From NCBI GenBank assembly GCA_937871845.1, contig CALMQQ010000267.1:1-64000 (forward strand): 64,000 nucleotides of DNA, read 5' to 3'. Shown piece after piece: positions 55,326-63,541 of this stretch. The stretch comes from an uncultured bacterium. Its GTDB lineage: Bacteria > Patescibacteriota > Dojkabacteria > B142 > OLB20. The translations under genes and the position numbers were made by a program. The number at the start of each line of letters is the position of its first letter. The first letter of the stretch is position 1. The notes below the pieces were generated by a model that was not told the DNA's origin, did not search any database, and worked only from the letters and a program-made list of their open reading frames with translations.

Positions 55326-56173
55326 TATACTTTCCTCTTTTTGATTTCATTAACATCAGCCGTGGCCGAAGCACCTATTTGTGCAATATCAACAAGAGAA
55401 CCACCAAATATAAATGATCCTGCATGTTGCAATCTCACCCATGGCAACAACCAAACCTTCATTCCAGCCTTCTGCACATATTGACAGAACATATAATCTT
55501 CACTCAGATAACGCTTAGTTTCGGGATCGATCACACAATCGAAATATGCCATAATTTCCCGACTTCCGTCAAAGTGTTCCGTGCGAACATGATCCGGTTT
55601 ATAGCTTTGTTCCGGGAACTTCTCTTTGAAAACTTCAAAGGTCTTTCTGCGAATCATCATAAAACCAGTTCCAGATTCCAACACTTCAACCGGCTGGTTC
55701 AATGGAATTTCTGTTTGGTGTGTTTTGGGATTGAATACATAATCACCAACATATCGATCCAAATTGTTAGGATCGTCTTCGGCAAATCCCTTTTCGACCG
55801 CTCTTTTGATTTTTTCCCACGAAATGCATTTCTTTGGATATGGAGAGGTCAACACATCATATTCAGTATCATCACCCTGCAATGCCATCATCATCAAAAC
55901 ATCATCAGCATTGAAACCAATATCCGAATCAATGAAAATCATATGAGTGGATTCTGATCTGAGAAATTCATCAACGCAATAATTTCTTCCGCGTTGAATG
56001 AGGCTTTCATTAAACAAAAAATACATCTGCAATGACACACCATAACGAGTACACTTGGCACTCAAATCCGCCAATGATCTCGCATACATTCCATGTGCCA
56101 TTCCTCCATACATTGGAGTAGCAACAAATAACTTACGTTTCCTCAATTCTTCGATTGGAACATTTATTTCCAT
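55325..56173 (-). CDS. GT-A-type glycosyltransferase-like protein (282 aa)
   Basis: Begins with a nucleotide-sugar-type strand (KLFVATPMYGGMAHGMYARSL). The DxD motif is MIFIDSDIGFNADDVL (about residues 79-94). VLESGTGFMMIRRKTFE and a LSEDYMFCQYVQKAGMKVWL block (catalytic base region) follow at about 165 and 225. Similar phage proteins occur among replication genes. The acceptor is unknown: phage DNA bases or a host glycan are both possible. The Dam-type methylase nearby makes DNA modification worth considering. Confidence 0.75.
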   Translation of the reverse strand: MEINVPIEELRKRKLFVATPMYGGMAHGMYARSLADLSAKCTRYGVSLQMYFLFNESLIQRGRNYCVDEFLRSESTHMIFIDSDIGFNADDVLMMMALQGDDTEYDVLTSPYPKKCISWEKIKRAVEKGFAEDDPNNLDRYVGDYVFNPKTHQTEIPLNQPVEVLESGTGFMMIRRKTFEVFKEKFPEQSYKPDHVRTEHFDGSREIMAYFDCVIDPETKRYLSEDYMFCQYVQKAGMKVWLLPWVRLQHAGSFIFGGSLVDIAQIGASATADVNEIKKRKV

Positions 56174-56430
56174 TATGCAGCCTCATATTTTTTGATGAAG
56201 AGATTTTCTTGAACTACATAATAATTTTCATAATCATAGACCAAATAGTCCCCGAAGAAAATGATTTTGTCTCCATAACAAGCAGCAACTCTTTCTGAAT
56301 CATATATTGCCACCAACTTAGAGGTTTCATAAACCTTCTCTAACCATTCCGGCCATTCATTTGGTTTATCTTCCCAATCCTCATTGAATTGAAATGCCTC
56401 AATCACTGGTGGTTTCGGTCGATACAACAT
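56173..56430 (-). CDS. Conserved small phage protein (85 aa)
   Basis: Start at 56430 (MLYRPKPPVIEAFQFNED) behind GGAGA. The VIEAFQF start, a WPEWLEKV segment and a GDYLVYDYENYYVVQENLF end are typical of a common phage hypothetical family with a small beta fold. Overlaps the DUF3310-like gene by 32 nt. Confidence 0.65.
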   Translation of the reverse strand: MLYRPKPPVIEAFQFNEDWEDKPNEWPEWLEKVYETSKLVAIYDSERVAACYGDKIIFFGDYLVYDYENYYVVQENLFIKKYEAA

Positions 56431-56701
56431 TATGTCTCCGTTGATTATAAATTTCAAACATTGCGTAATGAATTATCTTATACAAATCTTTAATATTGAT
56501 TCCGTCTTTCTTTCCAAATCTTGCACCATATTTCAAAATATTACCCATATTGAAACCAGTGCCATGGCCAGTTGCGAAAATAAGATCAAGCGATTGAATG
56601 TTATCTTCGCCTATGTAATGACCATTATATGTTGCATCGATGTATGCTTTAATCTCCGCAAGAATTTCATCTTCTTTATACTTGTAATGAATTTCTCCCA
56701 T
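56399..56701 (-). CDS. DUF3310-like protein (100 aa)
   Basis: The core YIDATYNGHYIGEDNIQSLD, FATGHGTGFNMGNILKYGARFGKK and DLYKIIHYAMFEIYN (about residues 17-90) is the DUF3310 pattern, small helical proteins often annotated as nucleotide-kinase-like in phages but without established activity. Adjacent to DNA metabolism genes. Confidence 0.75.
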   Translation of the reverse strand: MGEIHYKYKEDEILAEIKAYIDATYNGHYIGEDNIQSLDLIFATGHGTGFNMGNILKYGARFGKKDGINIKDLYKIIHYAMFEIYNQRRHNVVSTETTSD

Positions 56702-56702
56702 A

Positions 56703-57095
56703 TCACATCCCCAACAACCATTTGCGCATCTTTCTCTTAAACCATCCTATTTTCTTATATTCAATTTGAAATATTTTTCCTGTCGGTATGTTTTTTGTAT
56801 CTTTCAATTCAAATTCATAAGTTTCCGGCATTTTTTTCTTACTAGATGCTTCGACTAATTCCTTAAGGGAAACATTTCCATTAAACGAATTGAGATAAGC
56901 AGCTATTGCCTTGCGCATAAATTCACTTCTGGATTTATATTTGACCGATGCCATATGGCTCTTGATTTGTTGAGCCATATCTTCCGTAACCTTGACAAGA
57001 ATTTCAGTATCCCGTTTCCTTATTCTAGGAGGAACTGTTTTCTTTTCTGGTTCAACAGGATTATTTTCTGGTGTTGCTGGAAACCATGTATTCAT
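56703..57095 (-). CDS. Ribbon-helix-helix-like DNA-binding protein (130 aa)
   Basis: Start at 57095 in an ATGA junction. TEILVKVTEDMAQQIKSHM, then KYKSRSEFMRKAIAAYLN (about residues 30-68), is a ribbon-helix-helix signature (strand, helix, SRSEFxRxAI helix). The C-terminal third is basic (KKIGWFKRKMRKWLL). A candidate early transcription repressor; the palindrome at 24362-24397 is the sort of site such proteins bind, but a link is speculation. Confidence 0.7.
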   Translation of the reverse strand: MNTWFPATPENNPVEPEKKTVPPRIRKRDTEILVKVTEDMAQQIKSHMASVKYKSRSEFMRKAIAAYLNSFNGNVSLKELVEASSKKKMPETYEFELKDTKNIPTGKIFQIEYKKIGWFKRKMRKWLLGM

Positions 57096-57343
57096 TTCAA
57101 CAAATATCTCCATGCAATAACTCGATCAGCAATACTAATTCCATTATTCAACATCATATTTTCATCAATTGGAGTAAAATCCCAATCACCGGCATCCATT
57201 ATATTCATTTCAAAATATGCCCATGCAGTTGTTGAATCGTCTAAAAGAACTTCAACAACACTCTCATCATCTGGCATTTGATTTATAAAGATATCGTTGT
57301 TGTCAAACTGAAGATAAATGAAGTCATCCATAACATTCTCCAT
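57092..57343 (-). CDS. Hypothetical acidic protein (83 aa)
   Basis: Start at 57343, two bases after the phosphoesterase stop, rather than the longer frame inside that gene. Acidic, with FDNNDIFINQMPDDESVVEVLLDD and WDFTPIDENMML. No domain recognised. Coupled to the ribbon-helix-helix gene by ATGA. Confidence 0.6.
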   Translation of the reverse strand: MENVMDDFIYLQFDNNDIFINQMPDDESVVEVLLDDSTTAWAYFEMNIMDAGDWDFTPIDENMMLNNGISIADRVIAWRYLLK

Positions 57344-57344
57344 T

Positions 57345-58604
57345 TCACTTGGTTGGATCGAATACAGAAGCCCATGTTGTGGTTGTTGAAGAGGAAACAG
57401 GCTCTTCAACCATGATTTCCCAACGAGATGTGATTCCATATCGTGGATGATGAAACCACATTGGTTGTGTAGGTGGTGCCGGAGGGGCATTGAGAGCATT
57501 CTTGGAATATTCACAATAACCTTTCAGGCTGTTAGCACAAATCACACGAGGAAGCCAAAAAGATTGATGATAATGTCCCATCAATAAAATGTCATATTCC
57601 ATTCCACTTGATGATGCTCTTCCACGAGTCTTGATTTCTCCACGAGCAATAGGACCAAGACTCCCAATAATGCCATCACCACCACCTTTTGAAATCATAT
57701 CACCATGTACAGCGAGATACGAAGTACCATAAACCTTATAAAGAACTTCATTGGACTCTCTTACATCAATGACAATACGATTTTCATTAGCCTTTTTCAT
57801 TTCTCTTTCGAGAATTTTATAGATCAAATAATCATAGTTCTTATGAACATATTGTTTGTATTCAGGCCGTATGGTTGTTCTTCCATGATTACCACACACA
57901 CACGGAACATAGACCTTACCGAAGGCATCAGCCATTTGAGTAAGGCCCCATGAAAGCAATTCCACCACTCTCAAAACGCAATCATGAGGCGGCATTTCAT
58001 CAGTTTTTCGATGTTCCTCATGAAGACCACCAGAAACCATATCACCCAAAAGATTGACCACTGCACCCGGATAATTTCCCGGACCATGGTTCTTACTCAA
58101 TTTGATTGTGTTTTCAACCAATCTTTTAACACGGCGTTCAAAAATTTTCATATTGTATTCATTGATGCCGTTCAATTCGCTCTTATAAACAACTTCTCCA
58201 GCGTGCCAATCAGCCCAAGAAGTCATCAGGACTTCTTTTTCTTTCTTATTGTCCTTGGTGTTCAGCAACCAATTCGGAGGTTCAATTTTGGTATTAGCAA
58301 TAGTTCCGAGAACTTCGTTGATATATTCGGCCTCAATATTCTCTCTATGTTGATTTTTGATTTCTTTCTTTAGGCGAGTAATTTCATCAGCCTGCATGAG
58401 AATCTTTCGGTCCTTGGCATCACCACCAAGCTTGTAACTACTAACCGATTCCTCATTTTGCTTCTTTGAAGCATAGTATCGTCGCTTTACCGCATCGACA
58501 CTCATATTCAACATCTTGGCAATTTCAGCGTAACGCTTACCTTCTTTTAGAAGTCTGACAACTTCGGCAATCTCTTTTTCGTTCAATGGAAATCTCCTTT
58601 GCAT
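57345..58604 (-). CDS. Metallophosphoesterase with N-terminal HTH (419 aa)
   Basis: Residues about 6-45 are a helix-turn-helix of the type in terminase small subunits and homing factors (EVVRLLKEGKRYAEIAKMLNMS, then AVKRRYYASKK). A coiled linker follows. The calcineurin-like core has SWADWHAGEV (about 128), LLGDMVSGG (about 185), CGNHGRT (about 238), AVHGDMI and LMGHYHQSF. A DNA-binding domain fused to a phosphoesterase suggests an enzyme acting on DNA ends or backbones, similar to SbcD-type nucleases, but this is inference. Confidence 0.75.
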   Translation of the reverse strand: MQRRFPLNEKEIAEVVRLLKEGKRYAEIAKMLNMSVDAVKRRYYASKKQNEESVSSYKLGGDAKDRKILMQADEITRLKKEIKNQHRENIEAEYINEVLGTIANTKIEPPNWLLNTKDNKKEKEVLMTSWADWHAGEVVYKSELNGINEYNMKIFERRVKRLVENTIKLSKNHGPGNYPGAVVNLLGDMVSGGLHEEHRKTDEMPPHDCVLRVVELLSWGLTQMADAFGKVYVPCVCGNHGRTTIRPEYKQYVHKNYDYLIYKILEREMKKANENRIVIDVRESNEVLYKVYGTSYLAVHGDMISKGGGDGIIGSLGPIARGEIKTRGRASSSGMEYDILLMGHYHQSFWLPRVICANSLKGYCEYSKNALNAPPAPPTQPMWFHHPRYGITSRWEIMVEEPVSSSTTTTWASVFDPTK

Positions 58605-58611
58605 TACTTAT

Positions 58612-58635
58612 GCGCACGAGCGCTTTAACGTGCGC
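58612..58635. other. 7-bp inverted repeat between dam and phosphoesterase genes
   Basis: GCGCACG (58612-58618) and CGTGCGC (58629-58635) with a 10-nt AT-containing loop (AGCGCTTTAA). Lies in the only gap of this stretch, 8 nt before the phosphoesterase ATG. No T-run follows, so it is more likely an operator or an RNA-processing stem than a terminator. Confidence 0.55.
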
Positions 58636-58637
58636 CT

Positions 58638-59537
58638 TCAATCAAAAAAATTTTCAAGCGTGATTTCTTTTTCACCATTATGGATTAAAATCTCATTGAT
58701 ATGGTGATCTCTGTCACGGAACGAAGTCACCTTTCTAGGTATCTTAATTGTTTCCAATCCATGTCCTAAATTGTCAAAATATCCCGTCTCATGTTTTTCC
58801 ATGTTACACAGAAATACTGTGGCATCACTTCTGAAATTCTTCACATATTCAATGATTTCATCTGTCATCTTATCTTGTTGTTCTGGATGAAAGAAATCAC
58901 TCATGTATTGATTTCCCAACAAATTGGATTCTCTGTAGGGAGGATCAAGAAACACGAAACTATCAGGACCAATATCGGCAGTGGCTACTGTGGCTTTCCA
59001 ATCACCAACACAAAGAATTGCATCTTTCAAAATAAAATTCCATGCTCTGATATGATCGTATTGGATTGGATTTTTCACATTCAATTCTCCGGGAGAAGTA
59101 AAAAATCTTCCGTTTGAAGTAACGACATACTGTCCATTAAAACAGGTTCTCATCAGAAAATATTGAATAGATGCTCTTTCAATATCAGACATCGTTTCAT
59201 CAAACGCCTGTCTTTTCCTAATCGCTCTGTAATATTCCTTCCTACCATTATATTCCAAAGGAACATATTCTTGTTCGATCTTCGAAAGAATTTCAATCAT
59301 CTGTTCCATATGGAATTTTACGGTGTGATAGATATTCATTACCTGATCGTTGGCATCTCCCAAAACAATTTGTTCTGGTTGGTAGTTCTGCATCACATGA
59401 ATAAACATACTACCACCGCCTAGAAATGGCTCCACATACGTTGTAATCCTTTCAGGCATATATGGTGCATATTGTTTCAGTAGCTTTCTCTTGCCTCCTG
59501 TATATTTGAACAGAGGTCTTAATTTCGCGATCTCCAA
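58638..59537 (-). CDS. dam: DNA adenine methylase, Dam/D12 family (299 aa)
   Basis: N-terminal SAM motif LFKYTGGKRKLL (about residues 9-20), VEPFLGGGSMF (35-45), LGDANDQVMN (59-68) and the catalytic DPPY (198-201), in the order typical of the N6-adenine D12 class (T4 Dam, EcoDam). Probably methylates adenine in a short palindrome such as GATC; the target is not readable from sequence. It may protect phage DNA from restriction. Confidence 0.9.
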   Translation of the reverse strand: MEIAKLRPLFKYTGGKRKLLKQYAPYMPERITTYVEPFLGGGSMFIHVMQNYQPEQIVLGDANDQVMNIYHTVKFHMEQMIEILSKIEQEYVPLEYNGRKEYYRAIRKRQAFDETMSDIERASIQYFLMRTCFNGQYVVTSNGRFFTSPGELNVKNPIQYDHIRAWNFILKDAILCVGDWKATVATADIGPDSFVFLDPPYRESNLLGNQYMSDFFHPEQQDKMTDEIIEYVKNFRSDATVFLCNMEKHETGYFDNLGHGLETIKIPRKVTSFRDRDHHINEILIHNGEKEITLENFFD

Positions 59538-59734
59538 TACTTCCTCATTTTCTTCATGATCATTTCAGAGATTACCAACACAGTGATTGGAAACCAAAAA
59601 AATGTCATGATTGCTACAAATAAAATCGTTGCTTTTATATCTTGTAAAATTTCCTTATGAACATAATTTCCAATGAAAACAACAAAATTCATAAACAAAC
59701 CAATAATCAGATATCCTAGAAAAAAATTCACCAT
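59519..59734 (-). CDS. Small two-span membrane protein (71 aa)
   Basis: Start at 59734 inside the last codons of the deformylase gene. Membrane segments at about 4-22 (FFLGYLIIGLFMNFVVFIG) and 34-57 (ATILFVAIMTFFWFPITVLV), then a basic tail (KKMRKYWRSRN). No family recognised. A holin-like topology is possible, but nothing in context supports lysis. Confidence 0.65.
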   Translation of the reverse strand: MVNFFLGYLIIGLFMNFVVFIGNYVHKEILQDIKATILFVAIMTFFWFPITVLVISEMIMKKMRKYWRSRN

Positions 59735-60225
59735 CCATTCCTCTTCTTTAAAAGTGACCAATTTTTTATAGCTCTGTCACGATGAAAACGATTGGCTCTA
59801 TCAAAAAACAATATGCCATTTGTATGATCAAATTCATGTTGAATAATATGCGCTGAATAATCTTCAAAGGTCTTTAGTTGCATTTCACCATTAGGTTCTT
59901 GATAGCGAATACGAATTCGATCATGTCGTTTGACAGGAAAATTTACACCCGGAAAGGACAGACATCCTTCAATCAATGGAGAAACCTTTCCACTATAATC
60001 AACAATTTTTGGATTAAAAAATACCATCAAAGGAACTGCACGAATAGCAAATATTCTATAAGGGACTCCAATCTGACATGCACTTATCCCAACGCCACCA
60101 AAGGCAAACATTACCTCCCCAAGTGTCTTTGAAAATTCTACTGGATCGAATGGAGGGTTTTCAAAATCAAAATCCATTCCCGGCGTTGTGAGAATATCTT
60201 TAAACCCACGAACAATATCATGCAT
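59728..60225 (-). CDS. def: Peptide deformylase (165 aa)
   Basis: All three catalytic motifs are intact: GVGISACQIGV (44-54, G-Φ-G-Φ-x-A-x-Q), EGCLS (86-90, metal Cys) and HEFDH (130-134). Removes the formyl group from nascent N-terminal methionine. Phage deformylases occur in marine T4-like phages. Overlaps the end of gene 46 by 8 nt. Length is typical of phage forms. Confidence 0.92.
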   Translation of the reverse strand: MHDIVRGFKDILTTPGMDFDFENPPFDPVEFSKTLGEVMFAFGGVGISACQIGVPYRIFAIRAVPLMVFFNPKIVDYSGKVSPLIEGCLSFPGVNFPVKRHDRIRIRYQEPNGEMQLKTFEDYSAHIIQHEFDHTNGILFFDRANRFHRDRAIKNWSLLKKRNGW

Positions 60226-61921
60226 TTTCAGTATCCATATGTGAGAAATTTTGAATGCGTTTGAATTTTATACGATTATCAAATTTATCTGCCACGGCAT
60301 CTCTATGCGAGATAACTACAACATTTTCTTTCTCTGTAAGATTTTTGATTATCTGAATAAAACTATCAATACCTTCATCATCCAAGGACGAATCAAGAAT
60401 TTCATCAAAGATAAGAAGATTAGTAGAAGCAGTATTTCGCATGTTCGCTATCACTCTCCATGTAAAGAGAATAGCCAGATCGATCCTTAATTTTTGACCT
60501 TCCGAAAACGATTCATAAACAAAATCGTCTCTATGCCTCGACAGAATAGTTTCCTCGAATTGTTCATTGATATGAAAATCCACAAACAAATCCATAACTG
60601 AAAGAAATTTATTAATCAATTCATTAATAACAGGAACATACTTGTTTATGATTACTGCCTTTACTCCATCATCTTTCAAAAGAGACGATGTGACTGACAG
60701 AAGATCGCGTTCCTTAGACAGTTCATTGACGATCTTCGTTGTTTCCTTTTCCTTTTTTTCCAATTCACCAGTAGGAATTGCCTCTTCAATTTCCTGCAAT
60801 TCCTCAATTTCTTTCATCAATCGTTTAACGAATTTGGTGTTGGAATCTACTATATTTTGTTTTTGGTTGATCTCTCTTTCAAGTTTTCGACGATCATCGG
60901 AAACACTTTCGGCTTTTTTTATTTGCTCGGATATTTTTTCTATCTGTTCATCGAGATAGACTGTTCTTGTTGAAAGAACACCGATCTGTTTTTCATTTTC
61001 CTCAATATGATTGGATTTGAAATGCTTATCGATATTTTGTTTACATGTCGGACATTCATTATGATCATCCAGAAAAGAAACTGTTCTCTTCAACAAGGTT
61101 ATTTCTTTAGCGATAGAACCTTGTTCCTTTTCCTTTTCTCTTATGTCTTTCATTAATGACGATGTATCGATTGGATCACCAATCTTTTTGAGTTTCTTAT
61201 TGAGAGATTTGATGTCAGACAGAACCTTCAATGCCTCATCAGAATATTCTTCGATTTCTTTTTCTTTATTCTTGATGATCGCATCATTATTAGTTTTAAT
61301 ATTCTTATTGTGTTCCTTGGCCATTTCTAATGCATTGGAAGCATTTCGCCATGCATAATCAGCTTCCTTCAACGCTTCTTTATTGGTTAAAATTCTGGTC
61401 TTGAGAAGATCATTCATTACAGAGAAGATTTGAATGTCTAGAAGGTCTTCGATTACTTGTCGCCTCGCCGCCGCTGGTAATTGCATGAATGGTGTATAAT
61501 TGGCAGAACCAAGAACAACAACATGAGGAACTGATTTTGGATTGATACCAATGATATTTTCCAACTCTTCCTGATAGTCCTTAGAATTGGAATCTTGATT
61601 AATCAATTCATCGTCACGATAAATTTCAAACACATTCGGTTTAATGCCTCTCCGCACCATCCATGAATGACCGGAACGAGTAAATTCAATTTCAACTAAT
61701 GTGTTTTTCTTGATGATCGAATTGACAAGCAAAGATTTGTTTACTTTGCGATATGGTTTATTGAAGAGTACAAAATTGAACGCATCTAACAGGGTTGATT
61801 TACCGTCTCCATTTTTGCCAACAATAAGCGTGCTGTTATATTGAGACAGATCAATTTCTGTCCAATAATTTCCATAGGAGAGTAGGTTTTTCCATCTAAT
61901 TTTATTGAATTGAATAAGCAT
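60218..61921 (-). CDS. 46: Recombination nuclease subunit gp46-like (Rad50/SbcC, 567 aa)
   Basis: Walker A GKNGDGKST (35-43) after LLSYGNYWTEIDL, a Q-loop region (GSANYTPFMQLPAAARRQVIE), a long coiled coil interrupted by the zinc hook CPTC (near 290), ABC signature SEGQKLRIDLA (near 468) and Walker B LLIFDEILDSSLD. Works with gp47 to process DNA ends for recombination. Length matches T4 gp46 (560). Confidence 0.95.
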   Translation of the reverse strand: MLIQFNKIRWKNLLSYGNYWTEIDLSQYNSTLIVGKNGDGKSTLLDAFNFVLFNKPYRKVNKSLLVNSIIKKNTLVEIEFTRSGHSWMVRRGIKPNVFEIYRDDELINQDSNSKDYQEELENIIGINPKSVPHVVVLGSANYTPFMQLPAAARRQVIEDLLDIQIFSVMNDLLKTRILTNKEALKEADYAWRNASNALEMAKEHNKNIKTNNDAIIKNKEKEIEEYSDEALKVLSDIKSLNKKLKKIGDPIDTSSLMKDIREKEKEQGSIAKEITLLKRTVSFLDDHNECPTCKQNIDKHFKSNHIEENEKQIGVLSTRTVYLDEQIEKISEQIKKAESVSDDRRKLEREINQKQNIVDSNTKFVKRLMKEIEELQEIEEAIPTGELEKKEKETTKIVNELSKERDLLSVTSSLLKDDGVKAVIINKYVPVINELINKFLSVMDLFVDFHINEQFEETILSRHRDDFVYESFSEGQKLRIDLAILFTWRVIANMRNTASTNLLIFDEILDSSLDDEGIDSFIQIIKNLTEKENVVVISHRDAVADKFDNRIKFKRIQNFSHMDTENA

Positions 61922-62334
61922 TAAAAAGAGGCCACCACTTTAACATTGCGATCATTAAACGCCAGTGGCAGCAACCATGTAAGGTTATTCACCACAAACG
62001 AAGACTGGATAGCATCATCCAAATCCATAATAATAATTTCTTCACCAACATCATTTTCAGATGGAAGGATTGGGAGAGTATCAACTTCGGCTTTAAAACA
62101 ATAGACAACCGAAGTCTTTCCTAGAAGATTGGCAAATTGAAACCATTCGATATCAGTATCGTCTTGGGTTTCTTCTTTCCATTCTCGTTTCATGGCATCA
62201 AGGCAAGTCTCATTTCCTTCTATTTTACCACCAATACCATTCAACATATCATGTTGCCAATCTTGAGTATTCTTCCTCAAGAGGACTATCTGATTTGTAT
62301 TACGGCAAAACAGAAACCCGACAACGTATTTCAT
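61921..62334 (-). CDS. Nudix hydrolase (137 aa)
   Basis: Complete Nudix box: a GGKIEGNETCLDAM start followed by KREWKEETQ (about residues 35-57), Gx5Ex7REUxEE. Hydrolyses a nucleoside diphosphate linked to another group; substrate unknown. It lies between 47 and 46 and touches both by 1-4 nt, so it is translated with the nuclease subunits. Confidence 0.88.
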   Translation of the reverse strand: MKYVVGFLFCRNTNQIVLLRKNTQDWQHDMLNGIGGKIEGNETCLDAMKREWKEETQDDTDIEWFQFANLLGKTSVVYCFKAEVDTLPILPSENDVGEEIIIMDLDDAIQSSFVVNNLTWLLPLAFNDRNVKVVASF

Positions 62335-63377
62335 CGCAACTCCTGTGCCTCTTTATAAAGATCACTCAATAAAGAAATCATTTTTTTCTTATCAACATCA
62401 ACATCAAGGCTATTGGCATAATCAGTTACAATCTTCAACGTATCTTCCAAATTTTCAAGCTTAATGTTCTTGATATCTGGTGTTTCAAAATTCAAATGTT
62501 CATCGACTATTTTTAATTCAACGTCAAGATTATTTTGAAGTTTTTTGACAAAAGCATCAAGTTTCTTTTCATCAGTTTTCTTCTTAACAACCAATTTGAT
62601 TATTTTACCAGAACAATCTTCATTCAAATTTGGATCAACTTCTTCATTATATTGGAGAGCAATATGAATGCGTTCTGGATTGGGAACAAATGTCAGTTTC
62701 AGTGTTTCGGTATCAAGTATATGAAACCCCTTGGGATCATTATAATCGATCCATGTCATTTCATATTGAGTGCCTAGATAATGAATATTTTTCTTTGATG
62801 ACTTATGATGATAATGACCAGTATAAACACTCTTGTATTTCTGAAACATAGAACTATCCATTCCATGTTCCATCATCTGTCCCTTACTCATTTCAAATCC
62901 CACCAGTTCTAAATGAGCAAACACAACAGGGACACTATTGCTCTTGATCATCGATAATGATCTTTGCTCATTTTCAGAGCAAATCCATGGAAGCATCAAT
63001 GTTCTTAATCCATCAAATTTTGCATATTCAGGATTGGAATAGATCGTGAAACCCTCTCTATTCATAATCAATTCTCGAAGAGCATTAATTTCATTAGTAT
63101 CCTTGAAATAAGTATCATGATTTCCAACGATAATGCTTGTCTGTAAGCCCATTTCTTGAGAAGGAATGATGTATTCTTTTCGCATTCTATTGGCAGTAGT
63201 GAAGCTGATATTCTTTCGTTTATCAACAAGATCGCCAAGATGAATAACTTGATTGATGTTATTTTTTTGAAGATATGGAAAGAAAATATTCTGATAGAAG
63301 CGAGAAAAGTAATTCAGGAACTTTTCTGAATCTCCACGAGCGCCCCAATGAGAGTCGTTAATAAGAGCAATAAGCAT
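62331..63377 (-). CDS. 47: Recombination nuclease subunit gp47-like (Mre11/SbcD, 348 aa)
   Basis: Start at 63377 (MLIALINDSHWGARGD), the conserved N-terminus; an upstream in-frame stretch (to 63479) is hydrophobic and not part of the family. Phosphoesterase motifs: NDSHWG (Asp8, His10), LGDLVDKRKN (about 52), GNHDTYFK (about 94) and TGHYHHKS (about 190). Partner of gp46. Length matches T4 gp47 (339). Confidence 0.93.
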   Translation of the reverse strand: MLIALINDSHWGARGDSEKFLNYFSRFYQNIFFPYLQKNNINQVIHLGDLVDKRKNISFTTANRMRKEYIIPSQEMGLQTSIIVGNHDTYFKDTNEINALRELIMNREGFTIYSNPEYAKFDGLRTLMLPWICSENEQRSLSMIKSNSVPVVFAHLELVGFEMSKGQMMEHGMDSSMFQKYKSVYTGHYHHKSSKKNIHYLGTQYEMTWIDYNDPKGFHILDTETLKLTFVPNPERIHIALQYNEEVDPNLNEDCSGKIIKLVVKKKTDEKKLDAFVKKLQNNLDVELKIVDEHLNFETPDIKNIKLENLEDTLKIVTDYANSLDVDVDKKKMISLLSDLYKEAQELR

Positions 63378-63541
63378 TTTGTTAGGTTGTCCTTTGCACC
63401 AAATATAATCCAATATTAGAAATAGCATAAGCAAAGAAAACAAGAGACAATGAGTATTGTCCCTTGAATAATAAATCAAAAGATATCAGAAAATAAATTG
63501 CCATGACAACAAGAATGAGCCATCCAGCCATCACATTATAC
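63378..63541 (-). promoter_or_regulatory. Intergenic region upstream of 47
   Basis: About 164 nt without a gene. AT-rich on the minus strand, with candidates TTGTTT-17 nt-TCTAAT and TATGCT; no pair is convincing. AAAGGA lies 12 nt before the gene 47 ATG. It is the only sizeable gap in the right-hand cluster and so a likely promoter location. Confidence 0.35.

Noticed and set aside
59519-59734. Holin
   Set aside because: Two spans and a basic tail are compatible, but it lies in the replication cluster, far from the endolysin; left as a membrane protein.
63378-63479. Longer N-terminus of gp47
   Set aside because: The extra residues are hydrophobic and precede the conserved MLIALINDSHWG start of the family.
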